A stretch of 64,000 nt of DNA, taken from contig NZ_NIST01000001.1 in the NCBI RefSeq assembly GCF_002335745.1, positions 2,080,039 to 2,144,038 on the forward strand. Reading direction: 5' to 3'. The notes under the pieces are model-generated. The model did not search any database. It was not told the DNA's origin and saw nothing but the letters and a program-made list of their open reading frames with translations. This DNA comes from Evansella halocellulosilytica (GTDB taxonomy: Bacteria > Bacillota > Bacilli > Bacillales > Salisediminibacteriaceae). Shown here in pieces: positions 33,869 to 44,255 of this stretch (the first letter of the stretch is position 1; the number at the start of each line of letters is the position of its first letter). The translations under genes and the position numbers were made by a program.

Positions 33869-34840
33869 ATGATGAGAGGGGATCGGTTAGTATCTATTCT
33901 TTTGTTATTACAGTCACATGGGCAAATGACGGCAAAAGAATTAGCAGAGAGGTTGGAAGTCTCCGAAAGAACCATTTATAGGGATATGGAAGCATTAAGC
34001 AGTACTGGTATTCCAGTTTTAGCAGAGCGTGGAAAAAATGGGGGCTGGTCATTATTAGAAGACTACCAGACGAAGCTAACGGGATTGAAGGAATCTGAAA
34101 TACGAGCGTTGCTTGTTTCACCTTCCGCACAATTGCTTGACGATCTAGGATTAACCCGTACATCTGAAGATGCTAGAAATAAACTCATAGCTTCACTTCC
34201 TGCCATATATCGTGAAAATGCAAAAGATGTATGGAACCGAATTCATATTGATACTAGTTCATGGCGGAATAAGAAAGAAAAAATAGCGTCTTTTGAAGCT
34301 CTGAAAAATGCTATATGGAAAGATCGTAAATTAAAAATCATCTATGAGCGTGCAGATGGACAAACGAATGAACGTATTGTAGAACCACTTGGATTAGTGG
34401 CGAAAGGGATCAATTGGTATTTTATTGCCTCTAAAGTGAATGGTGAGATTCGAAATTATAGAGTTTCACGGATTCAAGATGCTGTACCTGTTAATGAAAC
34501 ATTTGACAGACCAAAAAACTTTGACCTTGGACAGCATTGGAGGTCCTCAACGAAAGCCTTTTTGGAAAAATTACCTACTTACGAAGTGTCGGTAGAGGTC
34601 ATGGAGTCAATCGTACCGAGGTTAAAATTTACTGACCGTTTTGTACGAATAATTGAAATTGGAAATAGAAGTAAGGATGACTGGATACGTGTTAAACTTT
34701 CTTTTGATACAGAAGAAGAAGCTAAGGGATATATACTAGGATTTGCTGACCAAATAAAGGTAATTGAACCGAAAGAATTATCCAGTAAGATTGTAAAAAT
34801 GGCTGAATCCACTGTTTCGTTTTATAAGCGGGAGGAATGA
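33869..34840 (+). CDS. HTH/WYL-domain transcriptional regulator
   Basis: The product (about 323 residues) has an N-terminal HTH_11 domain (RLVSILLLLQSHGQMTAKELAERLEVSERTIYRDMEALSSTGIPVLAERGKNGGW) and a WYL domain (about 145-235; EPLGLVAKGINWYFIASK, NYRVSRIQDA), then a WCX-like C-terminal part. YafY-type regulators of this kind usually repress or activate a neighbouring gene. ATG at 33869 or 33872 fits AAGGGTGAG. Confidence 0.88.
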   Translation: MMRGDRLVSILLLLQSHGQMTAKELAERLEVSERTIYRDMEALSSTGIPVLAERGKNGGWSLLEDYQTKLTGLKESEIRALLVSPSAQLLDDLGLTRTSEDARNKLIASLPAIYRENAKDVWNRIHIDTSSWRNKKEKIASFEALKNAIWKDRKLKIIYERADGQTNERIVEPLGLVAKGINWYFIASKVNGEIRNYRVSRIQDAVPVNETFDRPKNFDLGQHWRSSTKAFLEKLPTYEVSVEVMESIVPRLKFTDRFVRIIEIGNRSKDDWIRVKLSFDTEEEAKGYILGFADQIKVIEPKELSSKIVKMAESTVSFYKREE

Positions 34841-35026
34841 TGTTCATTCCTTAGGAGATGTTATGATCCTAATTCAAATCGATAGCAAAGTAACTCGAGT
34901 ACCTAAATGAGAGTTTGAAGAGTATAAGAAGTGATGAAAGAGACGATAAAAATTAGCTAAATCCGTTTGACAGGTGAACAAACGAAAAGCATGAAGATAC
35001 TGCAGCAGCAATAGTAGATGAAGATC

Positions 35027-35064
35027 ACAGTGAGGTTGAAAAAGTCTGAACCTCACTGTTTTTT
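35027..35064 (+). terminator. Intrinsic terminator
   Basis: ACAGTGAGGTT (35027-35037) pairs with AACCTCACTGT (35049-35059), followed by TTTTT. The 324-bp stretch after the WYL gene contains nothing else I can support. Confidence 0.85.
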
Positions 35065-35121
35065 GTCATTTAACCGTGATGTCTTTGTGACAATATAACT
35101 GAATGTTTTCTTTTTTTGTTA

Positions 35122-35134
35122 ATTGTCTTACAAT
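35122..35134 (+). promoter_or_regulatory. Operator/promoter of glucarate FadR-type regulator
   Basis: ATTGT-CTT-ACAAT is a perfect palindrome around a 3-base centre and overlaps the -10 hexamer TACAAT (35129-35134). The same 13-mer recurs at 36049-36061 and, on the other strand with one change, at 40446-40458. It is the likely binding site of the regulator encoded next. Confidence 0.8.
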
Positions 35135-35164
35135 ATGAATAGATGATGCTGAGGAGGTAAACAT

Positions 35165-35872
35165 ATGGATTTTAATAAAGAGGTGGAAATTAAATCGCTT
35201 AGCAGGAAGTCCCTTTCCAAACAAGTGATTGATGAAATTATTGATTTACTCATGACAGGACAATTACAGCCTGGTGATCGAATTCCATCCGAAATGGAAT
35301 TAATGGAAATTTGTGATGTTAGTCGTCCTGTTATTAGGGAAGCACTAACATCATTAGAAGTAATGGGGATTGTCAATCGAAAAACACGTAACGGTACATT
35401 TTTCTCCGATAAAATCGGGAGTAAGCCATTTTCTATGATGCTTGCACTTTCAGCTAGTGATCTTCCTTCTATTCTTGAAACTAGAGTTGCACTTGAACTT
35501 GGCTTAGTCACTTTAGCAGCTGAGAAAATTACAGATGAAGAGCTAGAACAACTATGGAGGACCATTGAGGTAATGGAAGCACTTCCTACAGAAGATTCAA
35601 CAGAGATCGATATGGAATTTCATAAAATCATTGCACATAGTGCGAGAAATCCATTGTTTGAGGGAATTGTAGATGCGTTACAAAATTTCCATCAAAAAAT
35701 ACTCTCACATATCCCTTTAGAGGAAAGAAATTTAAAACAAACGTTAGCATATCATGTTGATATTTATAACGCTTTAAAAAAACGTGACCCTATAGATGCT
35801 TATAACTGTATGTATCGGCATCTTGATTTTGTTAGGAAAAAAGCATTAAAAGGGTTAGAAAAAAGTCAGTAG
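35165..35872 (+). CDS. GntR/FadR-family regulator of glucarate/galactarate genes
   Basis: The 235-residue protein has a GntR winged helix (KQVIDEIIDLLMTGQLQPGDRIPSEMELMEICDVSRPVIREALTSLEVMGIVNRKTRNGTFF) and an FCD domain with acidic/His ligands (EIDMEFHKIIAHSARN, YHVDIYNALKKRD). RBS GAGGAGG. It opens the sugar-acid cluster and its own promoter contains the 13-bp palindrome found before the two structural operons, so it is probably an autoregulated repressor released by a hexarate or its derivative. Confidence 0.88.
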   Translation: MDFNKEVEIKSLSRKSLSKQVIDEIIDLLMTGQLQPGDRIPSEMELMEICDVSRPVIREALTSLEVMGIVNRKTRNGTFFSDKIGSKPFSMMLALSASDLPSILETRVALELGLVTLAAEKITDEELEQLWRTIEVMEALPTEDSTEIDMEFHKIIAHSARNPLFEGIVDALQNFHQKILSHIPLEERNLKQTLAYHVDIYNALKKRDPIDAYNCMYRHLDFVRKKALKGLEKSQ

Positions 35873-36032
35873 AATAAATCCCGGATAATAGATCATGACA
35901 TCTGTTATCCGATTTTTTTTTACGAAAAAAAACGATGGGCTATGTTTAGACAAGCACAGTTTGCTTGGAGATAACCTAGACATGTTTTTTGAATATGTAA
36001 GTGTACGGAAAATATTTTTTGAATATTCGTTA

Positions 36033-36061
36033 TTGACTTATATTTTTAATTGTCTTACAAT
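36033..36061 (+). promoter_or_regulatory. Promoter and operator of the transporter operon
   Basis: TTGACT (36033-36038) and TACAAT (36056-36061) have 17-base spacing. The 13-bp ATTGTCTTACAAT operator (36049-36061) covers the -10. Confidence 0.85.
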
Positions 36062-36112
36062 AAAAACATAAAATATTCAGTCAATTTGAATGATGTAAAT
36101 TAACTATTGAAA

Positions 36113-36126
36113 TGAAAGCGTATTCT
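36113..36126 (+). promoter_or_regulatory. Probable CcpA cre site
   Basis: TGAAAGCGTATTCT matches the cre consensus TGWAARCGYTWNCW at 13 of 14 positions. It lies 50 bp after the -10, where a roadblock would give carbon catabolite repression. Confidence 0.65.
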
Positions 36127-36173
36127 TATGATTAAGGCGTCGGTTCATATAAAAAAATCGTGGAGGGGAAATG

Positions 36174-37184
36174 ATGAAAGTATCGGTAACGACTACAAAA
36201 TTTGAGTTAACGGACAATGAGCTTAAGCAAATGTGTCAATTAGGTGTAGATTGTATAGATTTTGGTATGGGCTCCTCTTTTCCAGGGGTTCGTGAAAAAG
36301 GGTATCCAGATTTAGATGCATTGTTAAAAATGAAACGGAAAATCCGGTCATTCGGACTTGATATCAATCGAGTTACACTTCCAAATCTATCTGAAAAGTT
36401 TATGAATAATGTCGACGGAAGTGAGATTGAATTAGAAAACTCAGTAAACGCTGTTAAAGTGTTTGGAGAAGCTGGAATTAAGATCGTTAGACAAAGGTTT
36501 GCTGGGGATACGTTCAACTATATGACGAAAAGTTATAGAGCGAGACAAAGAGGCGGAGCTATTGCGCGAGGGGAAAGCTTAGGTTTTCAAAAAGAGTCAT
36601 TTGAAACACCTACATTAGAAGAACATGAAAATTGGTGGGGGCGTTTTCGTGAAGCTTATTCAAAACTTGTTCCTATATGTGAAGAGTATGATGTAAAGCT
36701 GGGGATGCACCCTTCTGATTCACCTAACCATGATACCCCTTTTGGCGGGTTAGGGTACCGAAGAATTATGGATGAATTTCCGAGTAAAAATGTCGGTTAC
36801 ATATATTGTGTTGGAACGAGAGCGGAAGAGGGCGGGAGTCCTTTAGTATTAAATGAAATTAATCATTATGGGAGAAAAGACAGGATTTTCTTAGTGCATT
36901 TTCGAAACGTCAGAGGTTCATTGCCAACAGCTGGAGCCTTTGAAGAGGCTTTATTAGATGATGGTGATATGAATATGTTCAAAATTTTACTAGAACTAAG
37001 AAAAGTAGGCTTTCAAGGGTGTTTAAACCCTGATCATGTACCTGTGCTTGAAGGGGATCAACCTGACTTAGACGGCAATTGGGCATTTTCAAATATTGGC
37101 TGGAGCTATGGAAGTGTTGGCTTTGCATACTCAATTGGTTATATTAAAGCGTTGCTTGCTGCGTTAGTAGAATTTGAAGGATAG
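36174..37184 (+). CDS. UxuA-like mannonate dehydratase family protein
   Basis: The product (about 336 residues) is a TIM-barrel enzyme related to UxuA. LGMHPSDSPNHDTPFGGLGYRRI corresponds to the UxuA HPDDPP region, and VHFRNVRG.. LLDDGDMNM.. NPDHVP to the C-terminal metal-binding segments (His/Asp/His). It is shorter than E. coli UxuA (394) and has no partner UxuB, so mannonate may not be the substrate. As first gene of an operon with the transporter, it may act on a related sugar acid. ATG at 36174 is 7 bases from GGAGG. Confidence 0.78.
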   Translation: MKVSVTTTKFELTDNELKQMCQLGVDCIDFGMGSSFPGVREKGYPDLDALLKMKRKIRSFGLDINRVTLPNLSEKFMNNVDGSEIELENSVNAVKVFGEAGIKIVRQRFAGDTFNYMTKSYRARQRGGAIARGESLGFQKESFETPTLEEHENWWGRFREAYSKLVPICEEYDVKLGMHPSDSPNHDTPFGGLGYRRIMDEFPSKNVGYIYCVGTRAEEGGSPLVLNEINHYGRKDRIFLVHFRNVRGSLPTAGAFEEALLDDGDMNMFKILLELRKVGFQGCLNPDHVPVLEGDQPDLDGNWAFSNIGWSYGSVGFAYSIGYIKALLAALVEFEG

Positions 37185-37211
37185 TGATATAAAGAAATGA
37201 GGGAGGATACG

Positions 37212-37709
37212 ATGTTTAAGCAATATAAAGATACTTATTCAAGCACTTTCTTATTAATTCTTTCTTTCATTATGTTTGTAGCCACTTTTTATTTCCAAAG
37301 GTTGACGGTTTCAAATGTAGGAGCGGAGTTTGTTCCCCGGTTAGTTGCGATTGGTATCTTTTTCTTAAGTGTACTTCTCTTAATAAATGCAATAAGACGG
37401 GTAAGAAATCCAGATAAACATCCGGATATTGAAGAGGAAGATGATCAGGAAAAGAACGATACACCTGCAAGCCCTCTTTCAGTAGTAACGACAATTGGTT
37501 TATTAATAGGGTATTTGATTCTGATGCCAACTGTAGGATTTCTTATTATGACAACGATCTATTTGTTCTTCCAAATGTACTTACTAGCTGCAAAAGCACA
37601 AAGAAATGTTGCTTTATTTTTAATCGTTTCTGTCATTTCTTCTTCTGCCATTTACTATTGTTTTAAATCTATCTTTTATTTAAGGCTGCCATCTGGAATT
37701 TTAGGATAA
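37212..37709 (+). CDS. tctB: Tripartite tricarboxylate transporter, small membrane subunit TctB
   Basis: The product (about 165 residues) has four predicted membrane segments (about 15-35, 48-65, 98-118 and 125-145), with an acidic loop (PDIEEEDDQEKND) after the second, as in TctB/DUF1468 proteins. ATG at 37212 follows GGAGG. It is 12 bp before tctA and works with it as membrane core. Confidence 0.85.
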   Translation: MFKQYKDTYSSTFLLILSFIMFVATFYFQRLTVSNVGAEFVPRLVAIGIFFLSVLLLINAIRRVRNPDKHPDIEEEDDQEKNDTPASPLSVVTTIGLLIGYLILMPTVGFLIMTTIYLFFQMYLLAAKAQRNVALFLIVSVISSSAIYYCFKSIFYLRLPSGILG

Positions 37710-37721
37710 GGGGGTGCTCAA

Positions 37722-39233
37722 GTGTTTGAATTATTTTTGGAAGGGCTTACAGAAGTTCTCACAATTAAAACAGTCTTATTTATTTTAGCTGGCGTTGCAA
37801 TGGGACTAGTTTTCGGATCTATTCCAGGGTTGACAGCGACGATGGCGATAGCGATTGCATTACCAATGACATTCGGGATGAGTGCTGTCGATGGTATGTC
37901 TTTATTAATGGGGTTATACATAGGAGGGATTTCAGGAGGATTAATCCCAGCCATTTTATTAAGACTTCCCGGAACACCGTCTTCGATCGCGACAACCTTT
38001 GACGGATATCCAATGGCGAAAAATGGTGAAGCTGGGAAAGCATTTGGATATGCCATTGTATTTTCCTTTTTAGGTGGTTTATTAAGTATTTTAATCTTAA
38101 TGCTTTTAGCTCCCCCACTAGCTAGTATTGCTTTAAAGTTTGGTCCGTTTGAGTATTTCGCAATTACGATTTTCGCATTAACGATGATATCCAGTTTAGC
38201 TGGCGGATCATTAATTAAAGGAATACTAGCTGGGTTAATAGGAGTAGCTTTAGCTACTGTTGGATCTGCTCCTATTGATGCATTCCCGAGGTTTACGTTT
38301 GGGTTTAATGCGTTGGATGCAGGGTTTGATTTACTGCCCGTCCTCATTGGATTGTTTGCGGTATCTGAAATCATAAAAGCTTCTGAACGGAAAATTAGAA
38401 AGGGGAAATCCATTCACTATAAAATGAAAGGTTTCGGTTTTTCTGTACGAGACTTTTTCAAACAAGGATGGAATGGTTTAAGATCTAGTTTAATAGGAAC
38501 AGGAATTGGTATTTTACCAGGTATCGGTGGTGGAACAGCCAATATTATCGCTTATATTACTGCCAAAAATCGTTCGAAAAACCCTGGGAAATTCGGGAAG
38601 GGGACACCGGATGGGGTCGTAGCTTCTGAGTCGGCAAATAACTCTGCTGTTGGGGGAGCTCTCGTCCCTTTGATCTCTTTAGGAATTCCGGGAGATACGG
38701 TAACTGCGCTTCTGCTTGGTGGGTTAGTCATCCATGGCTTAACTCCTGGTCCATTACTCTTTCAAAACAATGGGAGTGCCGTTTACGGAATCTTTATTGC
38801 TTTAATCATCGCCAATATAGGAATGATTATTTTATTGTACTTTGGTATGAGGTATTTTACGAGAGTGTTAAGTGTTCCTAGATATATTTTATTACCTATT
38901 ATACTAGTGCTTTGTGTTGTAGGAGCAATTGGTGTAAATAACCGTATGTTTGATGCTGGTGCACTATTATTTTTTGGATTACTAGGATATGCAATGCTCA
39001 AATTTAAATTCCCGATAGCGCCAGTAATTCTAGGATTTATTCTCGGACCTCTCGTTGAAACAAATTTAAGAAGAGGTCTGATGCATACACAAGGCGACTT
39101 TATGCCATTTTTAACACAACCAATCGCTGCATTATTTTTAGGATTAGCCCTATTATCTATTGTTTTGAAAGTGAGAGATAATTTTAAGAAAAAGAAGAAT
39201 CTAGATACTGGTAGTATAAATACTGGCATATGA
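37722..39233 (+). CDS. tctA: Tripartite tricarboxylate transporter, large membrane subunit TctA
   Basis: The 503-residue protein has about 11-12 membrane segments and the TctA signature loops: GSIPGLTATMAIAIALP near the N-terminus and ILPGIGGGTANIIAYI.. SAnNSAVGGALVPLISLGIPGD in the middle (the repeated GxxPG motif). GTG start. With TctB and the lipoprotein TctC it forms a secondary carboxylate importer; cluster context suggests glucarate/galactarate as cargo. Confidence 0.93.
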   Translation: MFELFLEGLTEVLTIKTVLFILAGVAMGLVFGSIPGLTATMAIAIALPMTFGMSAVDGMSLLMGLYIGGISGGLIPAILLRLPGTPSSIATTFDGYPMAKNGEAGKAFGYAIVFSFLGGLLSILILMLLAPPLASIALKFGPFEYFAITIFALTMISSLAGGSLIKGILAGLIGVALATVGSAPIDAFPRFTFGFNALDAGFDLLPVLIGLFAVSEIIKASERKIRKGKSIHYKMKGFGFSVRDFFKQGWNGLRSSLIGTGIGILPGIGGGTANIIAYITAKNRSKNPGKFGKGTPDGVVASESANNSAVGGALVPLISLGIPGDTVTALLLGGLVIHGLTPGPLLFQNNGSAVYGIFIALIIANIGMIILLYFGMRYFTRVLSVPRYILLPIILVLCVVGAIGVNNRMFDAGALLFFGLLGYAMLKFKFPIAPVILGFILGPLVETNLRRGLMHTQGDFMPFLTQPIAALFLGLALLSIVLKVRDNFKKKKNLDTGSINTGI

Positions 39234-39309
39234 CGAAGTGGTTTTAGTAGGACAGGAGGACGTTCCTGACTATTAAGATATATTCATTATTGACATTAGG
39301 AGGGGAATT

Positions 39310-40344
39310 ATGAGAAGGAGATTAAAGCTTATTTTGTTTATGTTGTCTGTATTGTTTATAGCAGCAATCGTTGTCGGATGTTCTGATGATGAGGGAGCAA
39401 GTGAAGCGAATACAGAGGGAGAAGTTCAAAATAGTGAATCGGATGATAGCGATGGTAATGAAGACGAAGCAGTAAATTATCCAACAGAGCCAATTACGGT
39501 AGTCGTTCCTGCTGGGGCTGGTGGAGATACGGATATTAATGCAAGAATTTTAGGAAAATATTTAGAAGAAGAGTTAGGGCAACCAGTTGTTGTTTCCAAT
39601 GTAGCTGGTGCTGGCGGAACAGTTGGATCTACAGAAGTATTAGATGATGAAGCAGATGGTCATACTGTACTATTTTTCCACAACTCATTATTACTTAATC
39701 ATATTTTAGGTCTTGCTGACTTTAGTTACAACGATTTTAAACTAGCTGGTATTGCGTTGTTAGATCACGGAAATACATTTATGGTCAATGCTGAAACAGG
39801 CTTTGAAGACCTAGAGGATATGGTTGATTACGCACGTGCTAATCCTGGAGAAGTTTCGATTGCTACTGAAGTAGGCGGGTTTACACACTTGCAATTATTA
39901 GCTTTAGAAGAAGACCAAGGTATTGAACTGAACATTGTCGATGTAGGTGGAGCAGCTGATAAACTAGCAGCACTCCTAGGAGGACAAATTGATATTAATC
40001 CAACAGCTTTAGGGTTAGTTCGGGAATACGTAGAATCTGGTGATCTTCGAAGTCTTGGGATTATGGCCGAGGATCGTATTGATTTAATGCCAGACGTTCA
40101 AACGTTTACAGAGCAAGGAGTGGATAGTGTTTTTGAAAAGTTCTTCTTCTATGGATTCAATCCTGATACGCCGGATGAATTCGTTGAAATATTTTCTCAA
40201 GCAGTAGAAAATGTCGTAAATAATGAAGAGTATAGAGCAGAAGCTGAAGAATACCTTGTATCACCAACTTTTATGGATCCAGAGGAAGCATTTGAATATA
40301 TCAAAGAAACCGAAGAGTACTATAAAGAATTGCATGGGGAGTAA
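39310..40344 (+). CDS. tctC: Tripartite tricarboxylate transporter substrate-binding lipoprotein TctC
   Basis: This 344-residue protein has a lipoprotein signal ending IVVGC (lipid-modified Cys about 24), an acidic linker (residues 25-55) suited to a cell-surface tether, and a Bug/TctC binding domain (PITVVVPAGAGGDTDINARILGKYLEEELGQPVVVSN.. GAGGTVGSTEV). The family's ligand-contact Asp in AGGDTD is present. It delivers substrate to TctAB. A terminator follows, ending this operon. Confidence 0.93.
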   Translation: MRRRLKLILFMLSVLFIAAIVVGCSDDEGASEANTEGEVQNSESDDSDGNEDEAVNYPTEPITVVVPAGAGGDTDINARILGKYLEEELGQPVVVSNVAGAGGTVGSTEVLDDEADGHTVLFFHNSLLLNHILGLADFSYNDFKLAGIALLDHGNTFMVNAETGFEDLEDMVDYARANPGEVSIATEVGGFTHLQLLALEEDQGIELNIVDVGGAADKLAALLGGQIDINPTALGLVREYVESGDLRSLGIMAEDRIDLMPDVQTFTEQGVDSVFEKFFFYGFNPDTPDEFVEIFSQAVENVVNNEEYRAEAEEYLVSPTFMDPEEAFEYIKETEEYYKELHGE

Positions 40345-40359
40345 ATAACGGTTTTATTT

Positions 40360-40402
40360 AATGCCCATAACAAAATAAGTGACGATGTTATGGGCATTTT
40401 AT
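40360..40402 (+). terminator. Intrinsic terminator after tctC
   Basis: AATGCCCATAAC (40360-40371) pairs perfectly with GTTATGGGCATT (40387-40398), followed by TTAT. Confidence 0.85.
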
Positions 40403-40445
40403 TATTTTTTTATGAATATATATCGTTTTAAAAAAATAAAATTTA

Positions 40446-40458
40446 TTTGTAAGACAAT
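40446..40458 (+). promoter_or_regulatory. FadR-type operator before kdgD operon
   Basis: TTTGTAAGACAAT is the reverse complement of the ATTGTCTTACAAT operator with one mismatch. It lies 28 bp upstream of kdgD and marks a second regulated operon. The promoter hexamers themselves are not clear in this A-rich region. Confidence 0.7.
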
Positions 40459-40485
40459 TAAAATTACGAGAAGGGTTGGGTTTAA

Positions 40486-41424
40486 ATGACGGTTGAAAGA
40501 AAAGCACCACGAGGAATACTAGGTTTTCCTACTGCACCTTTAGATGAGCAGGGAATGATCGATGAAACAGCGTTAGCAGCAAATGTTGAGTATCTCATTA
40601 AGGGAGGATTAGCTTCGATCTTTATTGCATGTGGTTCAGGTGAATTTCATGCTTTAAAAAGAGAAGAATACCGTACAATGGTTGAGGTTGCTGTGTCTGT
40701 AGCAGGTGGCAGAGTCCCTGTTTATTCTGGTGTAGGTGGAAATGTATCTGATGCCATTGAATTGGTTCGATTATCAGAAGAGTTAGGGGTGGATGGCTAC
40801 TTAATCCTCCCACCATATTTAATTCAAGGTGAGCAGGAAGGTTTATACAATTATTACAAAGCAATTGTCGAAAAAAGTGAATTAAATGCTATTTTATACA
40901 ATCGTGATAATGCAATCATTGAGTTAGATGTACTGCAGCGACTAGTAGATGAATTTCCTCAGATCGTAGGATTGAAGGATGGGCATGGAAATATGGAATT
41001 AAATCTAGAGTTGATACAGACAATCGGGAATCGTCTTGAATGGTTAAATGGGATGCCGTTTGCTGAAATAACGATGCCTGCCTATACACAAATAGGATTC
41101 AACTCTTACTCATCTGCTATGTCTAACTACATGCCGCACATTTCAAAGCTTTACTATGATGCTCTTTTAGATGGAAATGAACAATTAGCTAATGATATTT
41201 ATGTAAATGTACTTCTTCCAATTAATCGTATTCGTAAGGCAAGAAAAGGGTATGCGGTGTCATTAATTAAAGCAGGGATGAACATACAAGGTTTGCCAGT
41301 GGCAAATACTGTCCGTCCTCCTTGTGTCCCTGTTGAAACAGAGCATTACGAACAATTGAAACAAATTATTGAATTTACTTTGGAAAGGTATCCGGTTGAA
41401 CAAAATGAGGCGTCCAATCTATAG
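40486..41424 (+). CDS. kdgD: 5-dehydro-4-deoxyglucarate dehydratase
   Basis: The 312-residue DHDPS-family aldolase has GSGEFHALKREEY near the N-terminus, Tyr in ILYNRDNAII and the Schiff-base lysine in IVGLKDGHGNMEL (about K165). The DGHGN sequence after the lysine is characteristic of 5-keto-4-deoxyglucarate dehydratase/decarboxylase, which makes 2,5-dioxovalerate (alpha-ketoglutarate semialdehyde). The next gene encodes the matching dehydrogenase. RBS GAGAAGG. Confidence 0.9.
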   Translation: MTVERKAPRGILGFPTAPLDEQGMIDETALAANVEYLIKGGLASIFIACGSGEFHALKREEYRTMVEVAVSVAGGRVPVYSGVGGNVSDAIELVRLSEELGVDGYLILPPYLIQGEQEGLYNYYKAIVEKSELNAILYNRDNAIIELDVLQRLVDEFPQIVGLKDGHGNMELNLELIQTIGNRLEWLNGMPFAEITMPAYTQIGFNSYSSAMSNYMPHISKLYYDALLDGNEQLANDIYVNVLLPINRIRKARKGYAVSLIKAGMNIQGLPVANTVRPPCVPVETEHYEQLKQIIEFTLERYPVEQNEASNL

Positions 41425-41491
41425 TTTCAAAGTTTATAAGGTAGAAGTTCGAATACTGCCTAAAGCATTGATAAGAGCAGGAGGATAAAAA

Positions 41492-42955
41492 ATGACTGTA
41501 GACACAAAAAAAGAAACGTATTTAAACTTTGTAAATGGGTCTTGGGTGGAATCATCTAGCGGTGAAGTGAAGGAAAGCGTAAACCCCGCTAATCGAGATG
41601 ATATTATCGGATCTGTTCAAATGTCTAATGTCCAGGAAGTTGATCAGGCTGTGGCATCTGCAAAGAAGGCTCAAAGCGCGTGGAGGAAACTCTCAGGGAA
41701 TGAAAGGGGCACGATTTTATACAAAGCAGCGGATATTCTAGAAAGGAATTTAGAGGATGTTGCCAAATGTATGACGCGCGAAATGGGAAAAACCTTTCGT
41801 GAAGCAAAAGGAGAAACAGCTAGAGGGGTAGCAATCCTTCGTTACTATGCTGGAGAGGGATTACGAAAAACAGGTGATGTGATTCCTTCAACTGATCGTA
41901 AAGCGCTAATGTTTACGAATAGAGTCCCTTTAGGAGTTGTTGGCGTTATTACACCTTGGAACTTTCCAGTAGCTATCCCAATCTGGAAAATGGCTCCAGC
42001 ACTCATATATGGAAATACTGTTGTTATTAAGCCAGCTCTAGAAACAGCAATTACTTGTGCAAAAATTTTTGAATGCTTTGAAGAAGCAGGCTTTCCTGAT
42101 GGAGTAGTAAATATGGTCACCGGATCTGGATCAGTCGTTGGTAAGGCGATTACGGACCATCCAAATATAAATGGAATTACGTTTACAGGTTCAAACGGAG
42201 TTGGAAAAACAATTGGGCAAGGAGCGTTAGCGCGAGGTGCAAAGTATCAGCTTGAAATGGGAGGCAAAAATCCAGTCATTGTAGCTGCTGATGCTGATCT
42301 CGATCTTGCAGTAGACGCAACTATTAGCGGAGCCTTTCTTTCAACTGGGCAAAAATGTACGGCAACTAGCCGTGTCATTATAGAGGATTCAGTTTATGAC
42401 ATTTTTAAAGAAAAACTATTAGCTAAAACGAAAAATATTACAGTAGGAGATGGACTTAACGAAGAGGTATGGATGGGACCATGTGCAAGTGAAAACCAAC
42501 TTCAAACCGTGCTTTCTTATATTGAAAAGGGTAGACAGGAAGGGGCTTCAGTCCTCGTTGGTGGGACACAGCTCACGGGAGAAAAATTTGAAAAGGGCTT
42601 TTTCGTAGAGCCGACAATCTTTGAAAATGTGACAAATGACATGACGATTGCTCAGGAAGAAATATTTGGTCCTGTCATTGCTTTAATGAAAGTAGATCAT
42701 TTAGAAGAGGCGCTTGCATTAGCGAATGACGTTAAGTTTGGTTTGAGTGCATCGATCTTCACATCAAATATTCAAAAAATGCTCTCATTTATTGAAGAAA
42801 TGGATGCCGGTCTTGTTCGTATTAATTCAGAAAGTGCGGGAGTCGAACTACAAGCACCATTTGGTGGGATGAAACAGTCGAGCTCACATTCACGTGAACA
42901 AGGTGAGGCAGCGAAGGAATTTTTCACTTCCACGAAAACGATTTTTGTTAAGTGA
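41492..42955 (+). CDS. 2,5-dioxovalerate (alpha-ketoglutarate semialdehyde) dehydrogenase
   Basis: The 487-residue aldehyde dehydrogenase has [24 protein letters not shown], catalytic Glu in LEMGGKNP and catalytic Cys in GQKCTATSR (about C288). EEIFGPV is present. Position after kdgD indicates oxidation of 2,5-dioxovalerate to 2-oxoglutarate, the end of the hexarate route into the TCA cycle. RBS AGGAGG. Confidence 0.92.
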   Translation: MTVDTKKETYLNFVNGSWVESSSGEVKESVNPANRDDIIGSVQMSNVQEVDQAVASAKKAQSAWRKLSGNERGTILYKAADILERNLEDVAKCMTREMGKTFREAKGETARGVAILRYYAGEGLRKTGDVIPSTDRKALMFTNRVPLGVVGVITPWNFPVAIPIWKMAPALIYGNTVVIKPALETAITCAKIFECFEEAGFPDGVVNMVTGSGSVVGKAITDHPNINGITFTGSNGVGKTIGQGALARGAKYQLEMGGKNPVIVAADADLDLAVDATISGAFLSTGQKCTATSRVIIEDSVYDIFKEKLLAKTKNITVGDGLNEEVWMGPCASENQLQTVLSYIEKGRQEGASVLVGGTQLTGEKFEKGFFVEPTIFENVTNDMTIAQEEIFGPVIALMKVDHLEEALALANDVKFGLSASIFTSNIQKMLSFIEEMDAGLVRINSESAGVELQAPFGGMKQSSSHSREQGEAAKEFFTSTKTIFVK

Positions 42956-42985
42956 CCGTATTTACTTTGAAATGGGGTGAAGGTG

Positions 42986-44239
42986 ATGACTCATCGTACC
43001 GAACAACTAACTGAAGAAAAAGCGATAGATGCACCAATCATTACTGAAGTGAACGTAATTCCGGTAGCAGGCTATGATAGTATGCTATTAAATTTAAGCG
43101 GGGCACATAGCCCCTTCTTTACCCGTAACGTCGTTATTGTAAAGGATAATTCCGGAAATATCGGAGTGGGAGAAGTTCCGGGTGGTGAATCGATTCGAAA
43201 AACAATGGAAGATGCAACGCCACTCATGATCGGGCAGCCAATTGGCAAATATAACAATATTCTTAAACATTTAAACGTCCCAGTGGCAGCTCTGCTAGGT
43301 GAAGGACAGCAGAGAGACAAGGTAGAGATGTTAGGATACTTATTTTATATTGGGGACCGAAAAAAGACGGACCTTCCTTACCTTTGTGATCCTAAAAATG
43401 AAGTTGATTGGTTACGACTTCGTCATGAGGAAGCTATAACTCCAGAAGCAATTGTCAAGCTAGCAGAAGCAGCACATGAGAGATATGGATTTAATGACTT
43501 TAAGTTAAAGGGAGGCGTGTTACGTGGAGATGAAGAGATCGAAGCAGTAACAGCCTTAGCAGAAAGGTTTCCTAATGCGAGGATTACATTAGATCCGAAC
43601 GGTGCTTGGTCTTTAAAAGAAGCGATTCGACTTTGTCAAGATAAACATCATATTTTGGCATATGCTGAAGACCCTTGTGGAGAAGAAAATGGCTATTCAT
43701 CTCGAGAAGTGATGGCCGAGTTTCGCCGTGCTACAGGTTTGCCTACGGCTACTAATATGATTGCAACCGATTGGCGTCAACTCGGACATTCAATTCAGCT
43801 TCAGTCAGTCGATATTCCATTAGCAGATCCTCATTTCTGGACGATGCAAGGTTCGGTACGAGTTGCGCAAATGTGTCATGACTGGGGATTAACGTGGGGG
43901 TCTCATTCGAACAACCATTTTGATATATCACTTGCGATGTTTACCCATGTGGCTGCAGCTGCACCAGGAGAGATTACGGCCATTGATACACACTGGATTT
44001 GGCAGGATGGTCAGCGTTTAACGAAAGAACCGTTTCAGATTCAGGATGGCATGGTCAATGTTCCTAATAAGCCTGGTTTAGGGGTTGAAATTGATATAGA
44101 TGAATTAGAGGATGCCCATCGACGCTACAAACAAAATGCCCTAGGAGGCCGTGATGACTCTGTTGCGATGCAAGCTCTTATTCCTGGCTGGAAGTTTGAT
44201 AACAAACGTCCGTGTTTAGTAAGGTCATACACCGAATGA
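42986..44239 (+). CDS. gudD: D-glucarate dehydratase
   Basis: The product (about 417 residues) is an enolase-superfamily acid-sugar dehydratase. Visible are [34 protein letters not shown], base-bearing [11 protein letters not shown] (KxK-type), metal ligand D in [16 protein letters not shown], and [12 protein letters not shown] with the catalytic His. These match GudD closely. It converts D-glucarate to 5-keto-4-deoxyglucarate for KdgD. ATG at 42986 is favoured; GTG at 42977 is possible. Confidence 0.95.
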   Translation: MTHRTEQLTEEKAIDAPIITEVNVIPVAGYDSMLLNLSGAHSPFFTRNVVIVKDNSGNIGVGEVPGGESIRKTMEDATPLMIGQPIGKYNNILKHLNVPVAALLGEGQQRDKVEMLGYLFYIGDRKKTDLPYLCDPKNEVDWLRLRHEEAITPEAIVKLAEAAHERYGFNDFKLKGGVLRGDEEIEAVTALAERFPNARITLDPNGAWSLKEAIRLCQDKHHILAYAEDPCGEENGYSSREVMAEFRRATGLPTATNMIATDWRQLGHSIQLQSVDIPLADPHFWTMQGSVRVAQMCHDWGLTWGSHSNNHFDISLAMFTHVAAAAPGEITAIDTHWIWQDGQRLTKEPFQIQDGMVNVPNKPGLGVEIDIDELEDAHRRYKQNALGGRDDSVAMQALIPGWKFDNKRPCLVRSYTE

Positions 44240-44255
44240 TGAAGGCGGTTAACGA

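Noticed and set aside
37718-39229. Long minus-strand frames opposite tctA
   Set aside because: They are antisense shadows of a clear TctA coding sequence.
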